Assembly: GCF_003966225.1 (NCBI RefSeq)
Contig: NZ_RXNU01000004.1
Location: 310,001-374,000, forward strand
Length of the DNA: 64,000 nucleotides
From: Shewanella canadensis
Lineage (GTDB): Bacteria > Pseudomonadota > Gammaproteobacteria > Enterobacterales > Shewanellaceae
Direction of reading: 5' to 3'
Below, one piece after another: positions 8,957 to 18,228 of this stretch (position 1 is its first letter; every line of letters starts with the position of its first letter). A program made the translations under genes and the position numbers. Under the pieces are notes generated by a model. The model was not told the DNA's origin and ran no database searches. It saw nothing but the letters and a program-made list of their open reading frames with translations.

Positions 8957-8958
8957 CC

Positions 8959-8984
8959 CCCAGCTCTTTAGTTGGGTTTTTTTT
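8959..8984 (+). terminator. Intrinsic terminator of the chemoreceptor gene
   Basis: CCCAGCT pairs with AGTTGGG around a CTTT loop (one G-T pair), followed by eight T. It lies 38 bp after the stop and only two bases beyond the IS50-like end. Confidence 0.8.
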
Positions 8985-9119
8985 AACTATTGTTATCATA
9001 ATAGAACCGAACATTATACTCAGTAACAAGATGATTTTTATGTTAATTTCCAATACAGAGATGGTGCCCGCTAGAGTCCAAACGGGAGCGGTTGAGCGAT
9101 ACGCGGTCGCGTTAAACAA

Positions 9120-10052
9120 CTAGCGGTTTTCATCGGAAGCAGACTCCAGCGCGTCTATGTTCTGCTGCATAGTTTGCTCTAGGTATGACAACATCAGGCG
9201 AATTTTTTGCGACGGGAATCGTCGGTCGTGATAGACCGCATAGAGGGGCGTGCTGCTTTGGAAGCGGTTATTGAACAAGGGTTGTAAGGCGCCTTGCTCA
9301 ACCAAGGGGTTAGCCAACATTTTTGGCAACTGAGTGATGCCTAATCCAGCTTCGGTCAGGCGAAGCACCAATTCCGGCGAATCCACAATAAACTTAGGTG
9401 ATAGCTCAAGCCATTGCTGACTCTCGCCGTCGTCAAACTTCCAGCGCGGGGAATCGCTCTGCTGGAAGCTAAGAAAAATCTGATCATGTGCCGCTATCTG
9501 TTCCGGCGTTTCGGGGGTTCCTGCGCGCTTGAGATAAGCGGGACTGGCATAATAGCTGCTTTGGAACTGGGCAATCCGCTTGCCAATCAAGGTAGAATCC
9601 TGGAGTTCCCCCGGGTTGAGTAATAGATCGAAGCGCCGCTCCGATATGTCATTCGGGCTGGACTCCGGAGTACGCAGCTCCAGTACCAATTGCGGATACT
9701 TAAGACAAAGCGCGGTGATCTCCCGGGTGAAAAAAGAGTTGAACATCACAGGCGCAAAGACACGCAGTCTACCTGATGCATGCTCTTTTTGCTGGTCCAG
9801 CATTAACTGGGTATCTTTCACTTCATGCAAGATGCTCAACGCTCGTTCATAGAATTTTTCGCCCAGCTCGGTCAGTGTAAAGTGGCGTGTCGTACGGTGA
9901 AGTAAACGCACGTTCAGGTTTTTTTCGAGTTCACTGATCCGTCGGCTCAAGGTGGACTTGGGAATACCGCAATAGTCGGCTGCCCTGGTAAAACTGCCGT
10001 GCTCCACGACCCGGACAAACAGTTGCATGTCGTCGAAGTTCATTGAACGCAT
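9120..10052 (-). CDS. LysR-family transcriptional regulator
   Basis: A 310-residue regulator of the large single-HTH LysR group (DsdC/AaeR-like). The N-terminal HTH has VVEHGSFTRAADYCGIPKST and SRRISELEKNLNVRLLHRTT; the effector domain ends at about residue 300. A second ATG three codons in (10043) is an alternative start. It is convergent with the chemoreceptor gene. It could control rdh genes or be independent; nothing in the sequence settles this. Confidence 0.88.
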   Translation of the reverse strand: MRSMNFDDMQLFVRVVEHGSFTRAADYCGIPKSTLSRRISELEKNLNVRLLHRTTRHFTLTELGEKFYERALSILHEVKDTQLMLDQQKEHASGRLRVFAPVMFNSFFTREITALCLKYPQLVLELRTPESSPNDISERRFDLLLNPGELQDSTLIGKRIAQFQSSYYASPAYLKRAGTPETPEQIAAHDQIFLSFQQSDSPRWKFDDGESQQWLELSPKFIVDSPELVLRLTEAGLGITQLPKMLANPLVEQGALQPLFNNRFQSSTPLYAVYHDRRFPSQKIRLMLSYLEQTMQQNIDALESASDENR

Positions 10053-10399
10053 TTGGTTAAGTCCTTGAATAAAAATAAAACTCTAATGTTTACCTATGGG
10101 GTCCGTGATATATAACGCGACGGCGTGAAATCAGGACGGTGAACCTATGTCTCATGTATAAAAAATGCCGACATGTTCGGCTAGATTATACCCTTTTTCA
10201 TTTAAATTTTGTACAGATAATAATGAGTTACCATTAATGAAGGGCAATAAGCCAATACCATCGCATGGCGCCGAGAGCCTAAAGAGTGCTTGACTATCTG
10301 AGGCAGAACACAGAATAAGAGTATGACTGTAATACAGATCGTAGACTCTTTTGAATAGCCTACTTTAAGGTTAGCTTAGGGGAGGCGGATCATCTAATT

Positions 10400-10464
10400 A
10401 AGCCATCGGCACTATTCATATCTAAACTAGAAGTGCTCGATGGCTTTTGCTTTTGCTTTTTCTA
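10400..10464. terminator. Strong hairpin downstream of pfaD
   Basis: AAGCCATCGGCACT (from 10400) pairs with AGTGCTCGATGGCTT (10432-10446) apart from one bulge. On the plus strand a long T-rich run follows; on the minus strand, used by pfaD, only TTAATTAG follows. It probably ends the pfa transcript or acts in both directions. Confidence 0.55.
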
Positions 10465-10508
10465 TTTCTATTTCTTAAACTTAAAACTTACAGCTTCTCT
10501 TTTTTCTA

Positions 10509-10555
10509 AAAGCCGCTCAAGGCTGACTTTCTTCAAAAGCCGCTCAGGGCTGACG
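10509..10555. repeat. Two 20-bp direct repeats after pfaD
   Basis: AAAAGCCGCTCAAGGCTGAC and AAAAGCCGCTCAGGGCTGAC with a 27-bp period, differing at one base. On the minus strand each is a short AGCC/GGCT hairpin followed by TTTT, so they may be weak tandem terminators for the pfa operon. Confidence 0.6.
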
Positions 10556-10597
10556 CTTTTCCTCGCAACTCGAAACTCGTAGCTGCTTTTAACTTCT

Positions 10598-12238
10598 TTA
10601 AGCCATTCTCTGTGTCGGCTTCCAACGCAGTAACTGAGACGGTAACTTAACCCCTTGAGCGGTCAACGAGTTAACGCGGTTGAGGTAAGCGGCGCCATAC
10701 ATCAAGTGCTTAGCCAGGTCGACCGCATTACGGTCTTGGTAGTTATCTAAGTAGCTGCCCTTGGCCCACTGGTTGAATGCACCCAGTGCCGGACCTGCCC
10801 AGATCTGATAATCCATCTCACGACCCACTTCACCTGAATTAGACCAGCGGCTTGAAAGTCCGAGGTACCAGCGGAAGATAAGCGCCATCTTACGCTTAGG
10901 GTTACCCTCGGCGCGTTCAATTTGCTTAGGGTCACGTTCGTTGAAGTGAGCAACAGTGCCGGCCCAGATATCATCGAGACTCGAGCGGAATACCTGCTTC
11001 TCAAGTTTCTCACGCTCGTCAGTCGGAATAGCTTCGATAGAGTCATAGCGGGTGTAAAGTTCATACAGCTTGTTCGCGCGCATCGGGAACAAGGTTCCGC
11101 GCTTCACGACCTGCAGTTTAACGCCCATCTCGAACATATCGGCGGCGGGGGCCATGGTCACATCGGCCATTTCGGTAGTGGCAAGCAGCTTACGGGTATG
11201 CTCGCTGGCACCGGCTTCGACACAGGCCTGGTTGATTGAACCGGTAACGATATAGGCTGCGCCCATATTGAAAGTGGCCAGTGCCGCATCGGGAGTACCG
11301 ACGCCGCCACCACAACCTACACGAATTGGCGTGTCGTATTGGTATTTGGCTTGGATCTCCTCTTTGAGCGCCAAGATTGTAGGCAATAATGTGACTAAAG
11401 GACGGTTATCGGTGTGACCACCAGAATCGGCTTCGGCGGTGATGTCATCGGCCATGGGAACGAGCTGTGCCAGTTCCATCTGCTCAGGGGTAATAGAGCC
11501 GTCATCGACCAGCTTTTGCAGCATCTTAGCCGGTGCAGGCATCATGAACTTCTCAGCCACTTCGGTGCGGCTCACTTTAGCGATAACCTTGTTAGCAACT
11601 TGGATATTGCCATGGGAATCACGGCTCAAACCCGCGGCGCGGTAATAGACAATCTGTGGCGTAAGACCAAGAAATGCCGAGGCCTCGACGGTGCGAACCT
11701 TATGCTTTAGAAATAGCTCGACACTGCCACGTTCGAGTGCCGGTTCGCTTGGGCTATGAATAAGATTGAACATGTATGGGCCGTTTGGTAGCGCGGCCTG
11801 AATGCGGTTAATCGCGGCCTCAACGCGGCTAGGAATAAGACCCGCTGCACCAAATGAACATAAAATGCCAGCTTGACCCAGTGCAATCACCAGCTCTTCA
11901 GATGAGATGCCGTTGGCCATTGCGCCGGCATAATAGGCGTATTTTACGCCGTGTACGCGGCGAAAGTTACTGTCGCCCAGGCTTTCTGTGCCTAGGGCCG
12001 GCGCGAATGCGCTGACGGGCAGTGAACTGCTGTTTGCGGCTTGCTCGCCAGCGTCATCTGAAACAACTTTAGCGGTTTGTGCAAGACCAAAGCCTTTCTC
12101 ACTGTGGTTGACGACATAGCAGCCACGGCTGAAGTCTTTGAGCTGCTGTTCGATCGCGTTAACATCGAAACTGATGTTGGCATCGATAACCTGCCACGGC
12201 CATGGAGATAGCATTTCACTTGTTGTAGTAGGATTCAT
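10598..12238 (-). CDS. pfaD: PUFA synthase enoyl reductase PfaD
   Basis: A 546-residue FMN-dependent enoyl reductase that saturates selected double bonds during EPA synthesis. It has the TIM-barrel of the nitropropane-dioxygenase family with the flavin-phosphate loop GCGGGVGTPDAALATFNMGA, and the PfaD-specific C-terminal part containing FRWYLGLSSRWSNSGEVGRE. It is the last gene of the operon, 107 bp after pfaC, separated by two strong hairpins. Length is that of Shewanella PfaD. An N-terminal segment of about 100 residues before the barrel is also usual. A fragment of a second copy lies at 65-178. Confidence 0.96.
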   Translation of the reverse strand: MNPTTTSEMLSPWPWQVIDANISFDVNAIEQQLKDFSRGCYVVNHSEKGFGLAQTAKVVSDDAGEQAANSSSLPVSAFAPALGTESLGDSNFRRVHGVKYAYYAGAMANGISSEELVIALGQAGILCSFGAAGLIPSRVEAAINRIQAALPNGPYMFNLIHSPSEPALERGSVELFLKHKVRTVEASAFLGLTPQIVYYRAAGLSRDSHGNIQVANKVIAKVSRTEVAEKFMMPAPAKMLQKLVDDGSITPEQMELAQLVPMADDITAEADSGGHTDNRPLVTLLPTILALKEEIQAKYQYDTPIRVGCGGGVGTPDAALATFNMGAAYIVTGSINQACVEAGASEHTRKLLATTEMADVTMAPAADMFEMGVKLQVVKRGTLFPMRANKLYELYTRYDSIEAIPTDEREKLEKQVFRSSLDDIWAGTVAHFNERDPKQIERAEGNPKRKMALIFRWYLGLSSRWSNSGEVGREMDYQIWAGPALGAFNQWAKGSYLDNYQDRNAVDLAKHLMYGAAYLNRVNSLTAQGVKLPSQLLRWKPTQRMA

Positions 12239-12270
12239 TATATTTAAGACCCTTAATAATTCTATTTTTT

Positions 12271-12343
12271 AGTTGAGTCACCTTGGTCACTCAACTGTAT
12301 ATATGTGTGATAAATGGAGGGCTCAACGAGTCCTCCATTTATC
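12271..12343. repeat. Two strong hairpins between pfaC and pfaD
   Basis: GATAAATGGAGG (12309-12320) pairs perfectly with CCTCCATTTATC (12332-12343), starting three bases after the pfaC stop. AGTTGAGTCACC (12271-12282) pairs with GGTCACTCAACT (12285-12296) with one mismatch. Neither is followed by a T-run on the pfa strand, so they are more likely mRNA stability or processing elements that set the PfaD level than terminators. Confidence 0.7.
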
Positions 12344-12345
12344 AA

Positions 12346-15300
12346 TTAAGATGCTTCTTCGATACAGATGGCTATATCTGCGACTTCATATATGCGCAGG
12401 CCATCTTTACTCAAGCTGGCGTTACCCGTGATCACTTTCTTACCATCGACATCTTTAACCGATGTGATGCTGACATCCATCGACATCTGCTTGTTCAGCG
12501 GGTTGATTTGACCGCGGTACTTCCACTTGATATCAGACAAGATCTGACCAAACTTTGGATTCTTAAATCTGGCGCCTAAATCTTTGGTAATGGCGTAAGT
12601 CTGCATGGTTTCGATAATCGCTTCAACACCCAGAGAGCCAGGCATAACCGGATCTTGGTGGAAGTGGAACTGGAAGAACCAATCGCTTGGGTCGATAGTA
12701 CGTTCGGCGTACAGGTAACCAAGACCTTCGGTGCCACCATTTTCAACAATTTCGACGCTATCGATAAAGTTCAACTGCCCGCCGGCTAAGCGGTAGTGTG
12801 GCTGACTGGCTGGTGCGTTAAAGTGACGGCTGCTCTTGTCGAGTAGGTTCACCTTATGATCCGCAGCTACGCCATTAGTCACATGCCAGGGCTGGGTGAC
12901 CTTACCGTTATCCAGACCTAGCTGGTCTTTGAGCGCATCACCCTTAAAGTAACCAAATACGGCCTTACCTTCATAGAAAGGCACGCCATCTGTGCTCAGC
13001 TCGAAACTGAAGCTTTGGATGATGTTCGTGCCAGCCATTACGGTCGATAGCAGACGCGAGTCGTTACGGATCGTCTTACCGCGTAGGTCGACATTGCGTA
13101 GCATCTTGCCGTTACCATCTAAGTTACGGAAGAAGAGCTCAAGCCCGGGGAAGCCAAGCGTGGTGCCCATGTAGCCGGAGATGAAGCCATTTGGCTGCAA
13201 TGATATTTCCATCAGGATGGAGTACGGCATGGTGGCTTCATGGTTATTTTTGTCAAAATACCAGGCATCGGTTGGCACTTCATATTCGGCGATACACGAT
13301 GAAGGCTTCTTGAAGTCGCCACGCTTACCGTTTACTTCGATAACACGAGTCGTCACCTGCAGATCGCCACAAGGTGTACGTGGTGGGATCATGCCGCGGT
13401 AGATTGAGAACTCAGGGCCGAAACAGTTTTCGATGTTACCGGTCGCAAACTCAAACATGTGATACGGCGTAAACGGCACGGTATCGGGTACACGGTTCGG
13501 ATAATCCGGCGTAATGGGTGCCTCGACATGGGAGATGGGAACCACGCCCTTGTTCGGCACTTTGGTCAAATCCGGAATTTGTGCCATCAACGGCGCATTC
13601 TTAGATGCTGGTTTGTACTCTTTATTTAGGGAAGCCGCAGGCGCTTTGTGAAGAGACGCTGCAGGCGCTACCGTCGTGTTTGAGGTTAGACGTGGGTAGC
13701 GGGTACACTCATCTTCCTCTTTAATCATCACACCTAAGTTCTGGAAGTCGACAACGGCTTTACCGTTAAGCAGGATATCGATATTCGCTTTTGCGTAAGG
13801 CCGCGGGCTGAAACCAATTTCGGTCACTTCCATGCGATATGTCAGTACGCCTGATTGTGGCAGTACTTGTCCGCGACAACGAACCTGCTGTGATGCATTT
13901 TCCAGTGGCTGGAAACGACCATTCTTAGTCTGGGTGTGCATACCAAGGTGCAACATATAGAACTGTAGCAGCTGACCACAACCTTCGGCCATAAGAGAAC
14001 CTGCCATTACCTCGTCGCCCTGGAAATGACATGGGAAGTACCAGTGATCTGCTTCGAGCTGTTTTTGACCTTCGATAAGGCCAAGACCCCAAGTGCCGCC
14101 GTTGCGTTCAACTTTGCTCACCTGCTCGATCATCAGGAATTTCTCCGATGCGAAACACAGTGAAGGTTGAGCCGGGCCTGCGTGATTTGGGCCGAAACAG
14201 CCTTCGATATCGGCAGTCAGTAGCTTATGGATATCGCCATAGCTGAAGCTGGTCTTAGGGCAGTCAAGTAACGGGTTGAAGGTCTTCTTAACGACAAGTG
14301 CACGTGCCTTAATCTCATCTTCGGTGCGAATAACGCCTTTACCGTCGGCAAGCTCCTCATCGGTGAAGAAGCCGGCGCAGCCACCATCCATCTTGAGGAT
14401 CATGGTGTCGCCAACGAAACACTCGTAAGAGAAGAAGAACAACAGGGTTTCGCCGTTACGGGCGTAGTTGTTGATCTTGATATCATAACGTAGGGTATCG
14501 CCGCCGCGTGGCAGGTCGGCCAGGAAGGTGAGGGTACAATCGAGTAGTCGATAGACGCGCTCACCCTTGTTTTCGAAATCGATGCCTAAGTAACTAATTA
14601 ACATCAAGTCGCACTGACCGGATTCTACCGCTACGGCCCATGGGATCTGACCATCGACTAGGTAAGGCGCATCTAGTGGAATATCATATTCAGTGGTCAT
14701 CGAACAAGGTTTGAACTCATTCATGGTCGCATCAAGCTTAGTGACACGAGAGACCAGTAGATAATCTGTGGTTGGTAGACGTACGCGACGTGAATAGCTG
14801 TCGATGATGGCGTAATCACTACCAAATACATTGGCGATATCACCTTCGGCATACTCGACGAGATCTGCATAGTTCCAGATACATGGCTTAAGCTCAGGCG
14901 TCGGCGCTATGTATGGTGGTACGTTGGCGTGATCAGGCGACAGTTGTTTAAGAGCCGCCGCAGGCGCTTCTTTAGCAAGTGTATTTGCATATGAAACAGG
15001 CGCAGGGATTGACGTTACACTCTGCTGAACTTGTGGTGCAGCACTGCCAGTTACTTGAGCTAACTGCTGCTTAAGCAGAGCGTCAGCGACTTTCATACCC
15101 GCTGAGCGACTCTTTAAAAATGCCTGATGAGCTTCTTGAGTGAGCAGCTGATTTTGCTGGAATGCCGCTAAATCGCCTGCTGAAACGTCTATTGTCTTAC
15201 TAGGCGTTGTAATTACTTTATTTGTCATAAGGGTACCTAAAACTGGAGTAGGGCTTACAGGTGCTGCTAATTGGGGTTCTGTAGTTGCAGGTGCAGCCAA

Positions 15301-18228
15301 TACAGGTGCTACTTTAGGAGCTGTGCGCGAGACGATAGGCTTTTGCTGCTTCACAACGGTAGAAGCGCAACCTTGAGCTAGCTTGCCTTGAATTGAGGCT
15401 AGAGCTGCAAGTGGTGTATCGACGATATGTTGGTAGATATCACGACCACCTAAGGTGACCTGCTTGAGTAGCTGGTGCTTAGCGTCTGATTTAAGCTCAC
15501 TGCTTAAACGAGTAGTAAGTGCGCTGTTTTCGCTCGCGGTTTGGCTGATTAATAGCTGCGAGATTTGATTCTCACTGCTACAGGCAACGATTGCTCGGCC
15601 TGCATTGTGCTGAGACTGATTCTGCTGGGACAGGTTAAGCAGGCCATGAAGTAGACCCGCCATTCCTGCAGCAGCAAAGCTGTGACCAATACGGCTATCG
15701 GCGCTGGTGCTAACAGCTGTTGGGAATAGATTGCTCACTGGTGCAGAAGAGATACTGCCAGGGGCGATATTTGTCTCAACTACCCTGATGGTGTTGATAT
15801 CAACGCCCGCTTGAGTCAATAGGTTATCGGCAACAAGGTTAGGCTTAGCTGCTTGTCCAAAGGCAAGTGCACTTATCTGTCCATAAGAGTTTTGTCCGTA
15901 AGAGTTCTCTCTGTCAGAGCTTGTGGTATCACTTGGAACCAGTACAACTGCTCCCGCTCCTTCACCGACATTCCAGCTACCACTGTTTTGGGCTGCGCTT
16001 GCATCGATAGATACGGGCTCGACACTGTTTTTCAGTATCACCTGCTCAAAACTTCCAGAGAGATCAACAGCAGCGATAACCACAGCATCTAGTGCTTCGC
16101 TGGTCATCATATTCTGCGCAACATCGATACAGCGGCTCACCGACTGCTCGGCGGCAGAGATAGTAAATGCTGGACCATTGAAATCCCATAGTGAGGCGAT
16201 TCGAGAGGCCATGATGTTGCCGATAAAGCTGGTGTACTGGTTGAGCTTCGCCGCATCGAGAACACTATCCATTGTGATAGCTTCTAATGCTTGGTACTCA
16301 TCACCGGTTAAGGTGACGCCTAGCGCTGACAGGCTCTGCTCAAGTTGAGTGTGCAGGTTAACGCGGCCGCGGAACTGGTGAAGTTCAAGCTCAGTTTCCA
16401 TAGCAACCAGTACTGCAACTTTTTGCCCTGGCTTTAACTTGGCATCACGAATTGCTTCGTCGGTGACTTTCATCAGCATTAGCTGCTGTGAGATCAGGCG
16501 ATCATCTTCATTAGGCGGCAGCTTGAAGCGCAGGAAGTCCAGGTCGAAACTGTCGACATAGGCCCCCTTGGGCGCAGCGGCAAGGCCAAATTCAGCTAGC
16601 AACTCTTGATGTTTCTCTAATCCTTTCCAGCGTTTCTTAGGTAGCGAGATAAAGCCGTTGCTGTTTGATGCAACAGCATCATTGAGCTGGTTTATGCTGC
16701 TAAGAGGACCAAAGTGAGAGGCAAGACCGCTTATCTTCATCGCCTGTGGCTTAGGTGCAATAGCCAGCTGATGTCTAGCGCCTGCTGTTTGAGCTACCGC
16801 AGCTTGATTATGTGAGTAGGACTCTAATAGTAGGTGAGCGTTACAACCGCCGAAGCCAAATACCGATACACCGGCATGGCGCTTATCGTTACCCGCTTTT
16901 GCTGGCCATGGCTGTACCTGACTCGGCAGAGTGCCAGCATCAAATAGGTTGTTGGGTGAAGATATCGCATCGCTAATATTAATACTTGGCGGCAGTGCTC
17001 CCTCTTTCATGGCGAAGATCATCTTCATGATCCCCGGCATGCCAGCGGCAGTTAGCAGATGGCCTAAGTTAGACTTAGCTGAGCCAATTAGCGGCGCTTT
17101 GGTGCCAGCTAACTTGTCTTCGAAGAAAGTCTCCATCGAGGTAAGCTCAATCTTGTCACCCAATGGCGTACCCGTAGCGTGACACTCAATCACTTCGACA
17201 TCTTTTGGCTCGATATCACTAGCAGCGTAAGCACGTTCGAACGCTTTTACCTGACCTTTAGGATTTGGGCTAAGTACAAACTGTCCCTTACCATCGTTAG
17301 ATAGGCCAACACCACTGACAACTGCGTAGATCTTATCATTGTCGCGCTCGGCATCTTCAAGACGCTTTAGTACGAGAACGCCAGCACCTTCGCCGGCGAA
17401 CAGACCTTTACTGTCGCTATCAAATGGTACCGATACACCGTGATCGGGGTAAGCGTGGAAGATGGAGAAACCCATGTTGATAAAGAAGGGATCCGCACCC
17501 GATACTGCGCCTGCTAGCATCACATCGGCTTTACCTGCACTTAAGTAATCACAGGCAAGTTTTAGCGAGTAGACTGAGCTTGCACAGGCTGCATCTAAAC
17601 TCAGTTGTGCACCGCCGAGGCCTAAAGCATCAGCAACGACCTTTGAGGCGTTGTGGGCAATAGCACCGTTGGCGTTATCTAAAGCAGTTTCGCTTTGACT
17701 GCGCGCGGTATGGGCATTAGTTGGGTTTAGCTTGAAAGCACTTGTGCCTAACTTATCTTGCAGGGCCTTTTCAACGGCGTTGTGGTAGATAGGCAGAAAC
17801 AGATCGTTGGAACGAGTTGTTGGGAACGATAGGGTGCCCATGATGATACCCGTACGAGCAAGCGAGTCGCTCTGTAGGGTAATACCCGCATCAATCAGTG
17901 CTTTTCGGCTGGTGTCTAGCGCCCAAAGGAAGCTGGTATCTAATCCGGTCAAGCTTTCACTTGGCAGCTGATAACCGCTAGCATCGAAGCTGAAGTTCTC
18001 AATGTAGCCACCTTTATCACAGTAAAAGCGGTCTGATTGCCCCTGAACACCTTGGTAATCGCCGCTGTTTGCACCGAGTTTTTCATTGGTTAAGGTGCTG
18101 CGTGAATCTCGTTTATCGAGCACGTTCTGCCAAAACTCTTTTGGGCTTTTGGCATCAGGGTAGAGCGTAGCAAGACCGACTATAGCTATCTTGCTCTGCT
18201 TAGCGGCCTGTTTGTCTGAAGAAGACAT
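12346..18228 (-). CDS. pfaC: PUFA synthase subunit PfaC (KS-CLF-DH-DH)
   Basis: A 1960-residue type I synthase subunit. Order seen: a ketosynthase with active-site DAACASSVYS near residue 215 and later HATGTP and KSNLGH histidine motifs; a second KS-like domain where the cysteine region reads SAAEQSVSR, so it lacks the nucleophile and is chain-length-factor-like; a Pro/Ala-rich linker near residues 980-1100; then two FabA-type dehydratase domains with HFQGDEVMAGSL and HFHQDPVMPGSL. The two dehydratases make and isomerise the methylene-interrupted cis double bonds. It overlaps pfaB by TAATG. Confidence 0.97.
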   Translation of the reverse strand: MSSSDKQAAKQSKIAIVGLATLYPDAKSPKEFWQNVLDKRDSRSTLTNEKLGANSGDYQGVQGQSDRFYCDKGGYIENFSFDASGYQLPSESLTGLDTSFLWALDTSRKALIDAGITLQSDSLARTGIIMGTLSFPTTRSNDLFLPIYHNAVEKALQDKLGTSAFKLNPTNAHTARSQSETALDNANGAIAHNASKVVADALGLGGAQLSLDAACASSVYSLKLACDYLSAGKADVMLAGAVSGADPFFINMGFSIFHAYPDHGVSVPFDSDSKGLFAGEGAGVLVLKRLEDAERDNDKIYAVVSGVGLSNDGKGQFVLSPNPKGQVKAFERAYAASDIEPKDVEVIECHATGTPLGDKIELTSMETFFEDKLAGTKAPLIGSAKSNLGHLLTAAGMPGIMKMIFAMKEGALPPSINISDAISSPNNLFDAGTLPSQVQPWPAKAGNDKRHAGVSVFGFGGCNAHLLLESYSHNQAAVAQTAGARHQLAIAPKPQAMKISGLASHFGPLSSINQLNDAVASNSNGFISLPKKRWKGLEKHQELLAEFGLAAAPKGAYVDSFDLDFLRFKLPPNEDDRLISQQLMLMKVTDEAIRDAKLKPGQKVAVLVAMETELELHQFRGRVNLHTQLEQSLSALGVTLTGDEYQALEAITMDSVLDAAKLNQYTSFIGNIMASRIASLWDFNGPAFTISAAEQSVSRCIDVAQNMMTSEALDAVVIAAVDLSGSFEQVILKNSVEPVSIDASAAQNSGSWNVGEGAGAVVLVPSDTTSSDRENSYGQNSYGQISALAFGQAAKPNLVADNLLTQAGVDINTIRVVETNIAPGSISSAPVSNLFPTAVSTSADSRIGHSFAAAGMAGLLHGLLNLSQQNQSQHNAGRAIVACSSENQISQLLISQTASENSALTTRLSSELKSDAKHQLLKQVTLGGRDIYQHIVDTPLAALASIQGKLAQGCASTVVKQQKPIVSRTAPKVAPVLAAPATTEPQLAAPVSPTPVLGTLMTNKVITTPSKTIDVSAGDLAAFQQNQLLTQEAHQAFLKSRSAGMKVADALLKQQLAQVTGSAAPQVQQSVTSIPAPVSYANTLAKEAPAAALKQLSPDHANVPPYIAPTPELKPCIWNYADLVEYAEGDIANVFGSDYAIIDSYSRRVRLPTTDYLLVSRVTKLDATMNEFKPCSMTTEYDIPLDAPYLVDGQIPWAVAVESGQCDLMLISYLGIDFENKGERVYRLLDCTLTFLADLPRGGDTLRYDIKINNYARNGETLLFFFSYECFVGDTMILKMDGGCAGFFTDEELADGKGVIRTEDEIKARALVVKKTFNPLLDCPKTSFSYGDIHKLLTADIEGCFGPNHAGPAQPSLCFASEKFLMIEQVSKVERNGGTWGLGLIEGQKQLEADHWYFPCHFQGDEVMAGSLMAEGCGQLLQFYMLHLGMHTQTKNGRFQPLENASQQVRCRGQVLPQSGVLTYRMEVTEIGFSPRPYAKANIDILLNGKAVVDFQNLGVMIKEEDECTRYPRLTSNTTVAPAASLHKAPAASLNKEYKPASKNAPLMAQIPDLTKVPNKGVVPISHVEAPITPDYPNRVPDTVPFTPYHMFEFATGNIENCFGPEFSIYRGMIPPRTPCGDLQVTTRVIEVNGKRGDFKKPSSCIAEYEVPTDAWYFDKNNHEATMPYSILMEISLQPNGFISGYMGTTLGFPGLELFFRNLDGNGKMLRNVDLRGKTIRNDSRLLSTVMAGTNIIQSFSFELSTDGVPFYEGKAVFGYFKGDALKDQLGLDNGKVTQPWHVTNGVAADHKVNLLDKSSRHFNAPASQPHYRLAGGQLNFIDSVEIVENGGTEGLGYLYAERTIDPSDWFFQFHFHQDPVMPGSLGVEAIIETMQTYAITKDLGARFKNPKFGQILSDIKWKYRGQINPLNKQMSMDVSITSVKDVDGKKVITGNASLSKDGLRIYEVADIAICIEEAS

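Larger units (their letters stand above)
10053..10597. other. Intergenic region between LysR and pfaD
   Basis: 545 bp with no supported gene. It holds the LysR promoter, a strong hairpin at 10400-10446 and two direct copies of AAAAGCCGCTCARGGCTGAC (10509-10528, 10536-10555) just beyond the pfaD stop. Each copy can form a small AGCC/GGCT hairpin; on the pfaD strand these are followed by TTTT. Confidence 0.5.

Noticed and set aside
8796-9119. A 107-codon minus-strand frame over the IS50-like end, considered as a transposase remnant
   Set aside because: No DDE or IS4 YREK-like motif, and it runs through a terminator.
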